DNA of 64,000 nucleotides, from NCBI GenBank assembly GCA_019118885.1, contig DWYB01000072.1, forward strand, positions 1-64,000. Reading direction: 5' to 3'. Shown in pieces: positions 52,000 through 60,708 of the stretch (positions are counted from its first letter, which is position 1; each line of letters begins with the position of its first letter). Source of the stretch: Candidatus Mediterraneibacter surreyensis. Lineage in GTDB: Bacteria; Bacillota; Clostridia; Lachnospirales; Lachnospiraceae. Below the pieces are notes generated by a model that had not been told where the DNA came from, ran no database searches, and was given only the letters and a program-made list of their open reading frames with translations. The position numbers and the translations under genes were made by a program.

Positions 52000-53139
52000 T
52001 CACGCATCCACAGGCGGATGCATCATCCCTTCCAGTTTTCTCTTTTTATACGCCTTGTACTCGCCGGCGTCAATGGCGGCCCTGATCTCTTCCATCATTG
52101 TATTATAGAAATACAGGTTATGAAGGACGCACAGACGCATTCCCAGCATTTCCTTTGCTTTCAGCAGATGCCGGATATAGGCACGGCTGTAGCTTCTGCA
52201 CGCCGGACAGCCGCACCCCTCTTCTATAGGCCTATTATCCAGTTCATATTTTGCATTAAAAAGATTCAGCTTGCCGTGATTAGTATAGACATGGCCATGT
52301 CTCCCATTTCGGGACGGATATACGCAGTCAAAGAAATCAACGCCCCGATCCACTGCTTCCAGGATATTCGCGGGAGTTCCCACTCCCATCAGATAAGTCG
52401 GCTTATTGTCCGGCAGATAAGGTACTACCGCCTCCAGGATCCGATACATCTCCTCATGGCTTTCTCCTACCGCCAGACCTCCTACCGCATATCCATCCAG
52501 GTCCAGTTCCGTGATCATCTGCGCATGAGCGATACGGATGTCTTCGTACACGCCGCCCTGGTTAATTCCAAAAAGCATCTGATGAGGATTGATCGTATCC
52601 GGGAGGGAATTCAGCCTCGCCATCTCATCCTTGCAGCGCTTCAGCCAGCGCGCTGTGCGTTCCACGGAATTCTGGATATATTTCTTATCCGCCACACTGG
52701 ACGGGCACTCGTCAAATGCCATGGCAATCGTAGAAGCAAGATTCGACTGGATCTGCATGCTCTCCTCCGGCCCCATGAATATTTTGCGCCCATCTATATG
52801 AGAATGGAAGTGAACCCCTTCCTCTTTGATCTTCCGCAGCGATGCCAGGGAAAACACCTGAAAACCGCCGGAATCTGTCAGTATAGGTTTATCCCAGTTC
52901 ATAAAGCGGTGCAATCCTCCCAGCTTCTTGACGATCTCATCCCCCGGGCGTACGTGCAGGTGATATGTATTTGACAGCTCTACCTGCGTCTTAATCTCCC
53001 GTAGATCATCCGTCGATACGGCGCCTTTGATCGCTGCAGCCGTACCCACATTCATAAATACGGGCGTTTCAATTGTGCCGTGCACGGTATGAAACCGGCC
53101 CCGCTTTGCCATTCCGTCTTTTTTCAGTAATTCATACAT
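52000..53139 (-). CDS. tgt: tRNA-guanine transglycosylase
   Basis: Exchanges guanine 34 for the queuosine precursor in tRNAs with GUN anticodons. The 379-residue protein has ILTDSGGFQVFSL (about residues 86-98, general base), the nucleophile segment FFDCVYPSRNGRHG (about 263-276) and the zinc site CGCPACRSYSRAYIRHL with a later histidine. AGGATATATAAAT precedes the ATG. It sits between the L,D-transpeptidase gene and yajC. Confidence 0.97.
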   Translation of the reverse strand: MYELLKKDGMAKRGRFHTVHGTIETPVFMNVGTAAAIKGAVSTDDLREIKTQVELSNTYHLHVRPGDEIVKKLGGLHRFMNWDKPILTDSGGFQVFSLASLRKIKEEGVHFHSHIDGRKIFMGPEESMQIQSNLASTIAMAFDECPSSVADKKYIQNSVERTARWLKRCKDEMARLNSLPDTINPHQMLFGINQGGVYEDIRIAHAQMITELDLDGYAVGGLAVGESHEEMYRILEAVVPYLPDNKPTYLMGVGTPANILEAVDRGVDFFDCVYPSRNGRHGHVYTNHGKLNLFNAKYELDNRPIEEGCGCPACRSYSRAYIRHLLKAKEMLGMRLCVLHNLYFYNTMMEEIRAAIDAGEYKAYKKRKLEGMMHPPVDA

Positions 53140-53198
53140 ATTTATATATCCTGTCTCTATCTGTTTTATTCTGCGCTGTTATAAACTGCCATTTCGTT

Positions 53199-54884
53199 CT
53201 AATTATGCACGATAACCGGAGTTCCCGCACTGATCATCCCGAAGAGCTGTTCCGCTTTACTGTATGGCATATTCACACAGCCGTGAGAGCCATGCGACTT
53301 ATACCAAGAGCCGCCAAATTGAGCCTGCCAGGTCGCATCATGAAATCCATGGCCCTGCCATGTAAAAGGCATCCAGAACGCCACCGGTGTCTCATAACTC
53401 GGTTTCCCTGTAGCCGGATCTGTTTCCCCTTTCAAAGTGGAATCTCGTTCTGTATATAATATGGAATAAACACCTGTTGGCGTATCTCTTCCATCTGCCG
53501 GTAGTCCTGTGACCACATCCGACTCCATCGCTATTGAGCCATCTACAATATACCACATGTGCTGCGCGGCAATATCAACTTCAATATAGGTGTTACCCCA
53601 ATCCTGAGCGCTGTGAGAAGCCGCTGTCTGGTTATATTCAGGAGCGCGCTCCGCCACCTCACCTTTTTTGATACTGTTGATCAGCTTCTCTGTCTCTTTG
53701 TCCTCTGCAACAGACCAGCCGTATGTTCCCCCTGAGACCTGTGCGGATTTTCCGGTCGGCGTTGTAAGCGACCTGGTGGTGCCTACAGTATCATATTTAC
53801 TGCCGAATTCTCTCATCCACGCTCTTACAGCGTCTTCATCCAGAGTAACATTCATGTCATCATCATAGGTAACCCACTCGGAAATGAGATCCTTGTCAAC
53901 CACTATATTTTCATCCATCGGGTACGTAATACTTGCCTTCAGATAAGTGTTCATCTCATCACATGCCGCCTGTACTTCCGGCGAATCCGAAGTATACTTA
54001 GGCATGACATAACAGCCTTCGTCCATCATATCAAGAGTGGACGCAAACTCGGTGATAGACTGTTTGATCTTTGATGTAAGCGCATCCATATCCACAGTCG
54101 TACCATACTGTTCTTTCGCGACGACAAAAGAAGTACCGTCATATTCCGGATGCGCCGGCACCGGATCCGTCTGCTCTCCCGTCACTGCCTGGAGATTCTG
54201 GATCTTCTCATCCAGCGCAGCCTCATCGTACTCTACTTCTATCGTAACATCTGTATTGGATCGGGAAAATAACGAGGCGATCCACAGAAGCTGACTCTGC
54301 TGTTCAAGGGCGTCCGTCACCTGAGAGTTATCCTTGTACGCAAGGGATATGTCAGAACCATTGATCACATCAGACACATTATTCTGCTCAAGGATAGTCA
54401 GCTTATAATCAGCGACCTGCTCTTTTAGATACGCCTCCACATCAGCAACCGTCTTTCCCGAAAAGTCTTTCCCATTGATCGACGTGTTCACAAGAAAATG
54501 GCTCATGAAAAAGGCTGCGACTCCCAGATAAGCTACGACGAGCACTCCTAAAATGCTTGCCGCAATGATCCAGGGTTTCTTTCCCATGCTCTTTCTCTCT
54601 TTCCTTCTCCTGTTTCTTCGGGCTGCTCTCCTTTTCCTTCTCACTGCTCTTCCTGAAAGCGCCTCTGCACTCTCCTTCCCCTCTTCTTCTGTTTCTTCCA
54701 ATTTCTCTTCCTCAACCGGAATCTCCATATCAAACTCAGATGTCAGCTCATCATCCATTTCCTCTATATCCGCCTCCGCGGGATCTGGACTGCTGATCTT
54801 AATTTCATCTGTATCATCAAATGTACTTTCGTTATCTATATTTTCCTGATGTAATTCCGATTTATTCTCGTCATTTCTGCCCAT
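53199..54884 (-). CDS. membrane-anchored L,D-transpeptidase (YkuD domain)
   Basis: Cross-links or modifies peptidoglycan outside the cell. The 561-residue protein has an acidic, then very basic cytoplasmic N terminus (RRKRRAARRNRRRKERKS, about residues 82-99), one membrane anchor (WIIAASILGVLVVAYLGVAAFF within about 105-127), peptidoglycan-binding-type repeats, and a C-terminal YkuD domain with the histidine and cysteine of the HG...SHGSHGCVNM active site. AAAGGAG lies upstream of the ATG. It has its own promoter, divergent from aroC. Confidence 0.92.
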   Translation of the reverse strand: MGRNDENKSELHQENIDNESTFDDTDEIKISSPDPAEADIEEMDDELTSEFDMEIPVEEEKLEETEEEGKESAEALSGRAVRRKRRAARRNRRRKERKSMGKKPWIIAASILGVLVVAYLGVAAFFMSHFLVNTSINGKDFSGKTVADVEAYLKEQVADYKLTILEQNNVSDVINGSDISLAYKDNSQVTDALEQQSQLLWIASLFSRSNTDVTIEVEYDEAALDEKIQNLQAVTGEQTDPVPAHPEYDGTSFVVAKEQYGTTVDMDALTSKIKQSITEFASTLDMMDEGCYVMPKYTSDSPEVQAACDEMNTYLKASITYPMDENIVVDKDLISEWVTYDDDMNVTLDEDAVRAWMREFGSKYDTVGTTRSLTTPTGKSAQVSGGTYGWSVAEDKETEKLINSIKKGEVAERAPEYNQTAASHSAQDWGNTYIEVDIAAQHMWYIVDGSIAMESDVVTGLPADGRDTPTGVYSILYTERDSTLKGETDPATGKPSYETPVAFWMPFTWQGHGFHDATWQAQFGGSWYKSHGSHGCVNMPYSKAEQLFGMISAGTPVIVHN

Positions 54885-54936
54885 CAGTCGATTTTCTCTC
54901 CTTTACTCTGCCTCTGACTATTATCAGTCTCTGCCT

Positions 54937-54965
54937 ATTATATTACGAATATAATAAAAAGTAAA
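54937..54965 (-). promoter_or_regulatory. vegetative promoter for the L,D-transpeptidase gene
   Basis: On the minus strand, TTTACT (54960-54965), 17-nt spacer and perfect TATAAT (54937-54942). Confidence 0.7.
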
Positions 54966-54978
54966 GCTAAGGATATAC

Positions 54979-55008
54979 TTGTCAATCGCAGGCATTTTCC
55001 TATATAAT
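54979..55008 (+). promoter_or_regulatory. vegetative promoter for aroC
   Basis: TTGTCA (54979-54984), 18-nt spacer and perfect TATAAT (55003-55008). The open frame of aroC runs back through this promoter, which supports the later start codon at 55048. Confidence 0.75.
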
Positions 55009-55047
55009 TACCTTTGTGTACAGATTCAGAAAGGAGACATTTATAAT

Positions 55048-56142
55048 ATGAGTGGTTCATCTTTTGGAAAAATATTTCGCATCACAACATGGGGGGAATC
55101 TCACGGGCCGGGAATCGGCGTTGTAATAGACGGCTGTCCTGCGGGGCTGGCGCTTTCCGAAGAACAGATACAGGTATTTCTTGATCGGAGGCGCCCCGGT
55201 CAGAGCAGATACACAACTAAAAGGAACGAAACAGACTCCGTAGAAATCCTTTCGGGAGTTTTTGAAGGGCAGACCACGGGAACCCCTATCTCCCTTCTTG
55301 TCCGCAATCAGGACCAGCGTTCAAGAGATTACGGCAATATCGCCGAACTCTTCCGTCCCGGACATGCCGATTACCCGTTTACGGAAAAATACGGAATCCG
55401 GGATTACCGTGGAGGCGGGCGTTCCTCCGGACGCGAGACAATCGGGAGGGTGGCTGCCGGCGCAGTGGCATCTCTTCTTCTGAGAGAACTGGGTATCTCC
55501 GTCCGTGCATATACAAAAGCAATCGGTCCTTACTCAATAGATGAAGCTGATTATCATTATTCCGAAATCAAAGAAAACAGCCTGTACATGCCTAACAACG
55601 CTGTGGCAGAACAGGCTGGTGAGTATATTTCTTCGCTTATGGCAGAAAGAGACTCCTGTGGAGGAGTAATAGAATGTATTGCCGACGGACTCCCCGTCGG
55701 ACTGGGAGAACCTGTCTTTGACAAACTGGACGCTCTTCTCGGGCAGGCAGTTTTATCCATCGGCGCAGTCAAAGGTGTGGAAATCGGCGATGGATTTGCC
55801 GCCTCTCTGTCCTCGGGAAGCCGGAACAACGATCCGTTCTTTTCGGAGAACGGACACATCTGCAAAAAGTCAAATCATGCAGGCGGAACCCTTGGCGGCA
55901 TGAGCGACGGTTCCAGACTCATCCTGAGAGCGGCTGTAAAACCCACCTCATCCATCGCAAGAACGCAGCAGACAGTCAGTGTCTCAGGAGAAAACACTGA
56001 AATTACCGTACTGGGAAGGCACGATCCTGTTATCGTTCCCCGCGCAGTTGTCGTTGTGGAGTCGATGACCGCCATAACTCTGACCGATCTGCTCCTGCAG
56101 AACATGACGGCCAGAATGGAACATTTGAAAAAAATATATTAA
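55048..56142 (+). CDS. aroC: chorismate synthase
   Basis: Last shikimate-pathway enzyme; needs reduced FMN to form chorismate. The 364-residue protein has FRITTWGESHGPGIGVVIDG (10-29), RPGHADYPFTEKYGIRDYRGGGRSSGRET (cut over about 101-129) and the NDPF and HAGGTLGGMSDG segments. The ATG at 55048 has AAAGGAG at 11 nt; an upstream ATG lies in the promoter. Its stop is two bases from the stop of the convergent nucleoside kinase gene, with no terminator between. Confidence 0.96.
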   Translation: MSGSSFGKIFRITTWGESHGPGIGVVIDGCPAGLALSEEQIQVFLDRRRPGQSRYTTKRNETDSVEILSGVFEGQTTGTPISLLVRNQDQRSRDYGNIAELFRPGHADYPFTEKYGIRDYRGGGRSSGRETIGRVAAGAVASLLLRELGISVRAYTKAIGPYSIDEADYHYSEIKENSLYMPNNAVAEQAGEYISSLMAERDSCGGVIECIADGLPVGLGEPVFDKLDALLGQAVLSIGAVKGVEIGDGFAASLSSGSRNNDPFFSENGHICKKSNHAGGTLGGMSDGSRLILRAAVKPTSSIARTQQTVSVSGENTEITVLGRHDPVIVPRAVVVVESMTAITLTDLLLQNMTARMEHLKKIY

Positions 56143-56144
56143 AT

Positions 56145-57815
56145 TTACACGCGGAAACATCCGCCGCCGATGAATTCTCTTAACAGGGAATTCGTCGGCA
56201 CATATTCACTTCCGATTCCAACAAAATAGTCAAAGAATTTCAGCAGGCGCTTCGCTTCCAGATATTCTTCGGAATCCTTATCTACTCCAAACAGAAGAGG
56301 TTCTACATATTGTTTCAGTACAGCCAGCTCATAGAGAAGCGAAGAATTAAACATTTCATCCGCATGCTCCTGAAACGGGAAAATATTCTCCTCCTCTCCC
56401 TTTCTCACTGAAGGCCACATGGCAATCGTCTTCATGGCCGAAGATCCCCTTGTACGGGCATCCCGCACGATCCGCCTGATCAGCCTTCCGTCGGTTGAAG
56501 GAATCCTGTTGTGCTCGTCGATATTGAGCTGAGTGAGCGCGCTGATATAGATCTTATACTTATTCTCATCTTTCATCGTTTCTGTCAGTTTCGGATTCAG
56601 ACAATGTATTCCCTCGATGACCAGAATATCATCTTTCCCAAGTTTTTTCGGATGGCTTTCATACTTTCTCTTGCCGGTCTTAAAATCAAACACCGGAAGA
56701 TACACTTCCTCACCTCGCAAAAGAGCTTCCATATCCGTATTGAATTTTTCAATATCGATAGCTTCCAGACATTCAAAATTGTAATTTCCATCCTTATCCC
56801 TAGGAGTATGTTCCCTGTCAACAAAGTAATTATCAACAGCAATAGGATGGGGTTTCAGGCCGTTCACTCTTAGTTGAATGGATAACCTGTGGGAGAATGT
56901 TGTCTTCCCGGAAGAAGACGGTCCGGCGATCAGGACAAAACGGATATCCTTTTTCTCCGAAATCCGTTTCGCGATCTCGCCGATCTGCCGTTCCTGATGA
57001 GCTTCCTGAACAAGGACAACCTCACGCATATCGCCCTTTGTGATCATATCGTTTAATGCGCCTACCGTCTCAATATCCTGGCAGTCTCCCCACTGAATGG
57101 ATTCCTTAAGCACCTGAAAAAGCTTCGGTCTCGGAGTAAACGCAGGCACTGTCTCCGGCGCCTCCATTACAGGCATCTGCAGCACAAATCCATCGTCATA
57201 CAGATGAAGAGAAAAATATTTCAGACATCCGGCATCCGGAACCATATACCCGTAATAGTAGTCCTCAAACTCATTGATACTGTAAATATTTACTTTTGAT
57301 ACACGTCTGTACTCAAAAAGTCTTTCCTTGTCATACATCCCGTGTCTATGGAAAAGTTCCACCGCTTCGTCCGTATGGATGGAGCGCTTGTCAATCCGTA
57401 TTTTCTGAGCCGAAAGCTCTCTCATCCGGTGAGAAACCCGGCCAAGGAATTCTTCATCTACTTTCACATTTCCTTCCACCGTACAATAATAGCCTTTGTC
57501 CAGTGAAAAATGTATTCTCACTCTCTCTACTCTGTCATGGCCCGCCGTATCATGGACAGCCTTGACAAGCAGAAAACACATGCTTCTCTTATAGGCTTCA
57601 TGTCCGATCGCATCCGCTGTTGTAACAAACCGTAGCTCACAGTCTTCCTCAACCGTCTTCCGCAGTTCCTGCAGATGAAAATTTCCGACAAATACGAGCA
57701 CAATCTGATGCTCATATCCGGTCTGATATTCCTCTGCAATCTCCTGATACGTAGTTCCCGCTTTATATTCTCTCGTTTCTCCGTCAACCGTAACTTTGCA
57801 TATACGTTCGGACAT
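56145..57815 (-). CDS. nucleoside (uridine-type) kinase with N-terminal TGS domain
   Basis: P-loop kinase related to uridine kinase. The 556-residue protein starts with a TGS-like domain (VTVDGETREYKAGTTYQEIA, residues 9-28), then a threonyl-tRNA-synthetase-like second domain (HHD equivalents lost) and a kinase domain with Walker A AGPSSSGKTTF (297-307), the VDNYFVDREHTPRD lid segment and IEGIHCLNP. This fused form is common in Clostridia. Substrate is presumed to be a nucleoside; not proven. AAAGGAGG precedes the ATG. Confidence 0.87.
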   Translation of the reverse strand: MSERICKVTVDGETREYKAGTTYQEIAEEYQTGYEHQIVLVFVGNFHLQELRKTVEEDCELRFVTTADAIGHEAYKRSMCFLLVKAVHDTAGHDRVERVRIHFSLDKGYYCTVEGNVKVDEEFLGRVSHRMRELSAQKIRIDKRSIHTDEAVELFHRHGMYDKERLFEYRRVSKVNIYSINEFEDYYYGYMVPDAGCLKYFSLHLYDDGFVLQMPVMEAPETVPAFTPRPKLFQVLKESIQWGDCQDIETVGALNDMITKGDMREVVLVQEAHQERQIGEIAKRISEKKDIRFVLIAGPSSSGKTTFSHRLSIQLRVNGLKPHPIAVDNYFVDREHTPRDKDGNYNFECLEAIDIEKFNTDMEALLRGEEVYLPVFDFKTGKRKYESHPKKLGKDDILVIEGIHCLNPKLTETMKDENKYKIYISALTQLNIDEHNRIPSTDGRLIRRIVRDARTRGSSAMKTIAMWPSVRKGEEENIFPFQEHADEMFNSSLLYELAVLKQYVEPLLFGVDKDSEEYLEAKRLLKFFDYFVGIGSEYVPTNSLLREFIGGGCFRV

Positions 57816-57841
57816 CTGTCTCCTCCTTTTGTTTCCGTCTG

Positions 57842-58624
57842 TCAGACTACCTGGAACGGATGTATAATCGGAGTTGTCACAACTTCCAGCCCAGGCAGTT
57901 TTTCCTCCAGAAACTGTTTCATATCGTCGATAAATATATATTCTGTTCCATAATGACCGGCGTCGATCACCGCCAGCCCCTGCTCAACCGCATCCAGTCC
58001 GTCATGATGACCGATATCTCCAGTCACAAGCACATCCGCGCCTTTGGCGATAGCCGGACCGACGGCCGACTTTCCCGATCCCGGAGAAACAGCCAGCCGT
58101 GATACTTTTCTGTCCATGTCTCCGAATACCCGCAGACTGCCTAATTTCAGTCTATGCTTTACATATACGCTGCATTCCTCAAGTGTCATTGGTTTTTCAA
58201 GATCACCGACACGCCCGATCCCCTCTTCAACGCCGTTCTCGCTCATGGTAACATCAAGCACCTGCGTATTTCGGATCCCCAGTATTCTCTCTGCGAGCGC
58301 GGCCATCCCAAGTACGTCATAATTTGTGTGCATTGCATAGTAGGCAATATCATTACGGATCAGTTTCAGCACACGTCTGCTGACAAAATCTTCATCCGTC
58401 ACTTTTTTCAGAGGTGAAAAAATCAACGGATGATGAGTAATCAACATATCCGCGCCTTCTTTTACAGCGCGCTCTATCACACTGTCTGTAGCGTCAAGAG
58501 CCAGATATATCCTGTATATCTCTTTCTCTGATCTGCCCACAAGAAGCCCCACATTATCAAAATCAAGCGCGGCATCTTTCGGATATGTTGCCTCAATAAC
58601 CTGTACAATTTCTTTACACAGCAT
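57842..58624 (-). CDS. Nif3-like dinuclear metal centre protein
   Basis: Member of the Nif3/YqfO family, a conserved hexameric metalloprotein whose reaction is unclear; some are annotated as GTP cyclohydrolase I type 2 homologues. The 260-residue protein has FDNVGLLVG, LITHHPLIF (metal histidines, about residues 65-73), the GDIGHH segment and the C-terminal HYGTEYIFI. It overlaps the end of trmK by 11 bases, the usual pairing in Firmicutes. Confidence 0.92.
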   Translation of the reverse strand: MLCKEIVQVIEATYPKDAALDFDNVGLLVGRSEKEIYRIYLALDATDSVIERAVKEGADMLITHHPLIFSPLKKVTDEDFVSRRVLKLIRNDIAYYAMHTNYDVLGMAALAERILGIRNTQVLDVTMSENGVEEGIGRVGDLEKPMTLEECSVYVKHRLKLGSLRVFGDMDRKVSRLAVSPGSGKSAVGPAIAKGADVLVTGDIGHHDGLDAVEQGLAVIDAGHYGTEYIFIDDMKQFLEEKLPGLEVVTTPIIHPFQVV

Positions 58625-59342
58625 AATATTCCATCCCTTTCTCTGCAGTCTTTAATTCACGTTCCAGTTCCTTTCTCCGACGTTCTGCCTGTTCTGTAGC
58701 CGCCTTTTCCAGCCCTTCAAGTATATGCAGACGGATCTGTATCTCTCTCTGAAGATATTCTCTGAGAACAGGATGTTGTCCAACAAGCAGGAGCTTCCCA
58801 TATCTTAGCTCCGTCTCATTCCAGTCCTTTGTAAGACGACAAGAGTCTTTTCCGCTCTCTGCCGCGGACGGCGGCCTTACTTTCATCATGGAATAATATT
58901 TTCCATCTTCTTCTACCATCTCCTCTTTGAGAAAGAAAAAACCTTCCTCTAAAAGAAAGGTTCTCACTTTTTCGATCTCCGACTGAGGCTGCAGAATGCA
59001 TTCTTTCAATGTTCCAACAACAGATTCTCCCTCTTTTAAGAGCCGGATCATCAACGGTCCGCCCATCCCCGCTATGACCGCCGAATCCACTTCTCCGCAT
59101 TCCAGCCCGGCAAAGCCGTCAGAAATTCTTGTACTGATTTTATTCTCCTGACCATGCTCCCGGATATTTTCTCTGGCGCGAAGCAAAGGCCCGCGGTTCA
59201 CATCCATAGCCACGGCTCCCGGTATTTTGCCCGACTCAGTCAGGCTGATCGGAATATATGCATGATCCGTTCCGATATCGGCCAGTCTGTATCCGTCTGT
59301 TACGAGGGATGCAACTGTCTGTAATCTCTTTGATAGTTCCAT
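58614..59342 (-). CDS. trmK: tRNA (adenine(22)-N(1))-methyltransferase
   Basis: Methylates adenine 22 of tRNA with S-adenosylmethionine. The 242-residue protein has the SAM motif LADIGTDHAYIP (20-31), AMDVNRGPL, the family-specific AGMGGPLMIRLL and ILQPQSE. I chose the ATG at 59342, preceded by AAAGGAT. The frame is open for 60 codons upstream, but that part is the structured element 59398-59524 and should not be translated. The rpoD-trmK-nif3 order is widely conserved. Confidence 0.94.
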   Translation of the reverse strand: MELSKRLQTVASLVTDGYRLADIGTDHAYIPISLTESGKIPGAVAMDVNRGPLLRARENIREHGQENKISTRISDGFAGLECGEVDSAVIAGMGGPLMIRLLKEGESVVGTLKECILQPQSEIEKVRTFLLEEGFFFLKEEMVEEDGKYYSMMKVRPPSAAESGKDSCRLTKDWNETELRYGKLLLVGQHPVLREYLQREIQIRLHILEGLEKAATEQAERRRKELERELKTAEKGMEYYAV

Positions 59343-59397
59343 AGTATCCTTTCCGCCGCTGATTTCCCCGCGCGTCCACAGTTCAGCCGCGCCATTC

Positions 59398-59524
59398 GGA
59401 AATCCGCACTCCGTGCTTACTGCGGCTGTCGCCGCTGATTTCCTCATAGGCAGGCGCTCACTCCATGCGTGTCTATGTCCAGTTGAATATGCAAGCATAT
59501 TCCTTTGGACATAGGCACGCATGG
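59398..59524 (-). repeat. structured element between rpoD and trmK
   Basis: Read on the minus strand, a 62-nt hairpin comes first: CCATGCGTG/CACGCATGG outer pairs (59463-59471 with 59516-59524), TATGTCC/GGACATA and a GAATATGC/GCATATTC tip. It is followed by a compact three-way junction closed by GGAAATC/GATTTCC (59398-59443), with inner stems GCGGC/GCCGC and GCAC/GTGC. No T run follows. The element fills the gap between the rpoD stop and the trmK start. Its type is unknown to me. Confidence 0.72.
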
Positions 59525-59532
59525 CTGAACTG

Positions 59533-60651
59533 TTAATCCAAATAGTCCCTCAGTTTTCTGCTTCGGCTTGGGTGTCTTAGTTTTCTCAAAGCTTTTGCTT
59601 CGATCTGACGGATACGCTCTCTTGTTACATCGAACTCTTTTCCCACTTCCTCCAGGGTACGTGCGCGTCCATCATTCATTCCAAAACGAAGTCTGAGTAC
59701 TTTCTGCTCTCTCTCCGTCAACGTATCCAGCACTTCGTCAAGCTGCTCTTTTAACAGAGTCTGTGCAGCAGCCTCAGCCGGCACAGGCACATTGTCATCC
59801 TGGATAAAATCTCCCAGATGGCTGTCTTCCTCTTCACCGATCGGCGTCTCCAGAGATACCGGTTCCTGAGATATCTTCAAGATTTCTCTTACTCTCTCCA
59901 CCGGCATGTCCAGTTCCTTCGCGATTTCTTCCGGGAGAGGTTCTCTGCCTAATTCCTGAAGGAGCTGCCTTGATACACGAATCAGCTTGTTGATCGTCTC
60001 CACCATATGCACAGGGATACGTATTGTTCTGGCCTGGTCGGCAATCGCTCTTGTGATTGCCTGACGAATCCACCATGTCGCATACGTACTGAATTTATAT
60101 CCTTTATGATAATCAAACTTCTCTACCGCCTTGATCAGCCCAAGATTTCCCTCCTGGATCAGGTCAAGGAAAAGCATTCCTCTCCCTACATACCGCTTAG
60201 CAATGCTGACGACAAGTCGCAGGTTTGCTTCCGCCAGTTCTTTCTTGGCATCCTCGTCGCCTTCTTCCATTCTTTTTGCCAGCTCGATCTCGCGCTCGGC
60301 GCTCAGAAGGGGAACTTTTCCGATCTCTTTTAAATACATCCTGACCGGATCCTCGATACTCACACCTTCCGGAACAGAGAGATCGATATTTTCCATATCG
60401 ACTTCTTCCTCATCAGAGATGATGTCGTCAATGTCCATATCCGGTTCGTCATCCACATCGCCACTGATGCGGAGAACATCAATATTGTTTGCTTCCAGAT
60501 AATCAAACACTTTCTCCATCTGTTCGGTGGTCAGTTCCATATCTGTAAAGAAATCATTGATCTCCTGAACATCGAGTATACTTTTCTTTTTCTTGCCCAG
60601 CGCTACCAGTTCATTCATTCTTTCCAGAAATTTCTGTGTGTTCTCTTCCAT
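59533..60651 (-). CDS. rpoD: RNA polymerase primary sigma factor SigA
   Basis: Main vegetative sigma factor. The 372-residue protein has a short acidic region 1.1 (about residues 1-95), region 1.2 [11 protein letters not shown], region 2 ([17 protein letters not shown] for -10 recognition), region 3 and region 4 with the helix-turn-helix [22 protein letters not shown] near the C terminus. Region 2 to 4 suits the TTGACA/TATAAT promoters found in this window. The ATG at 60651 has AAGGATGG. It follows dnaG by 57 nt. Confidence 0.98.
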   Translation of the reverse strand: MEENTQKFLERMNELVALGKKKKSILDVQEINDFFTDMELTTEQMEKVFDYLEANNIDVLRISGDVDDEPDMDIDDIISDEEEVDMENIDLSVPEGVSIEDPVRMYLKEIGKVPLLSAEREIELAKRMEEGDEDAKKELAEANLRLVVSIAKRYVGRGMLFLDLIQEGNLGLIKAVEKFDYHKGYKFSTYATWWIRQAITRAIADQARTIRIPVHMVETINKLIRVSRQLLQELGREPLPEEIAKELDMPVERVREILKISQEPVSLETPIGEEEDSHLGDFIQDDNVPVPAEAAAQTLLKEQLDEVLDTLTEREQKVLRLRFGMNDGRARTLEEVGKEFDVTRERIRQIEAKALRKLRHPSRSRKLRDYLD

Positions 60652-60708
60652 GTGTCCATCCTTCCTTTGCCCGCGCACATGCGCCGGCTATCATGTTTTA
60701 TTTTATCC

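Noticed and set aside
59343-59522. 60-codon N-terminal extension of trmK
   Set aside because: It is open only because the structured element lacks stops in that frame. TrmK homologues start at MELSKRLQTVA, where a ribosome binding site is present.
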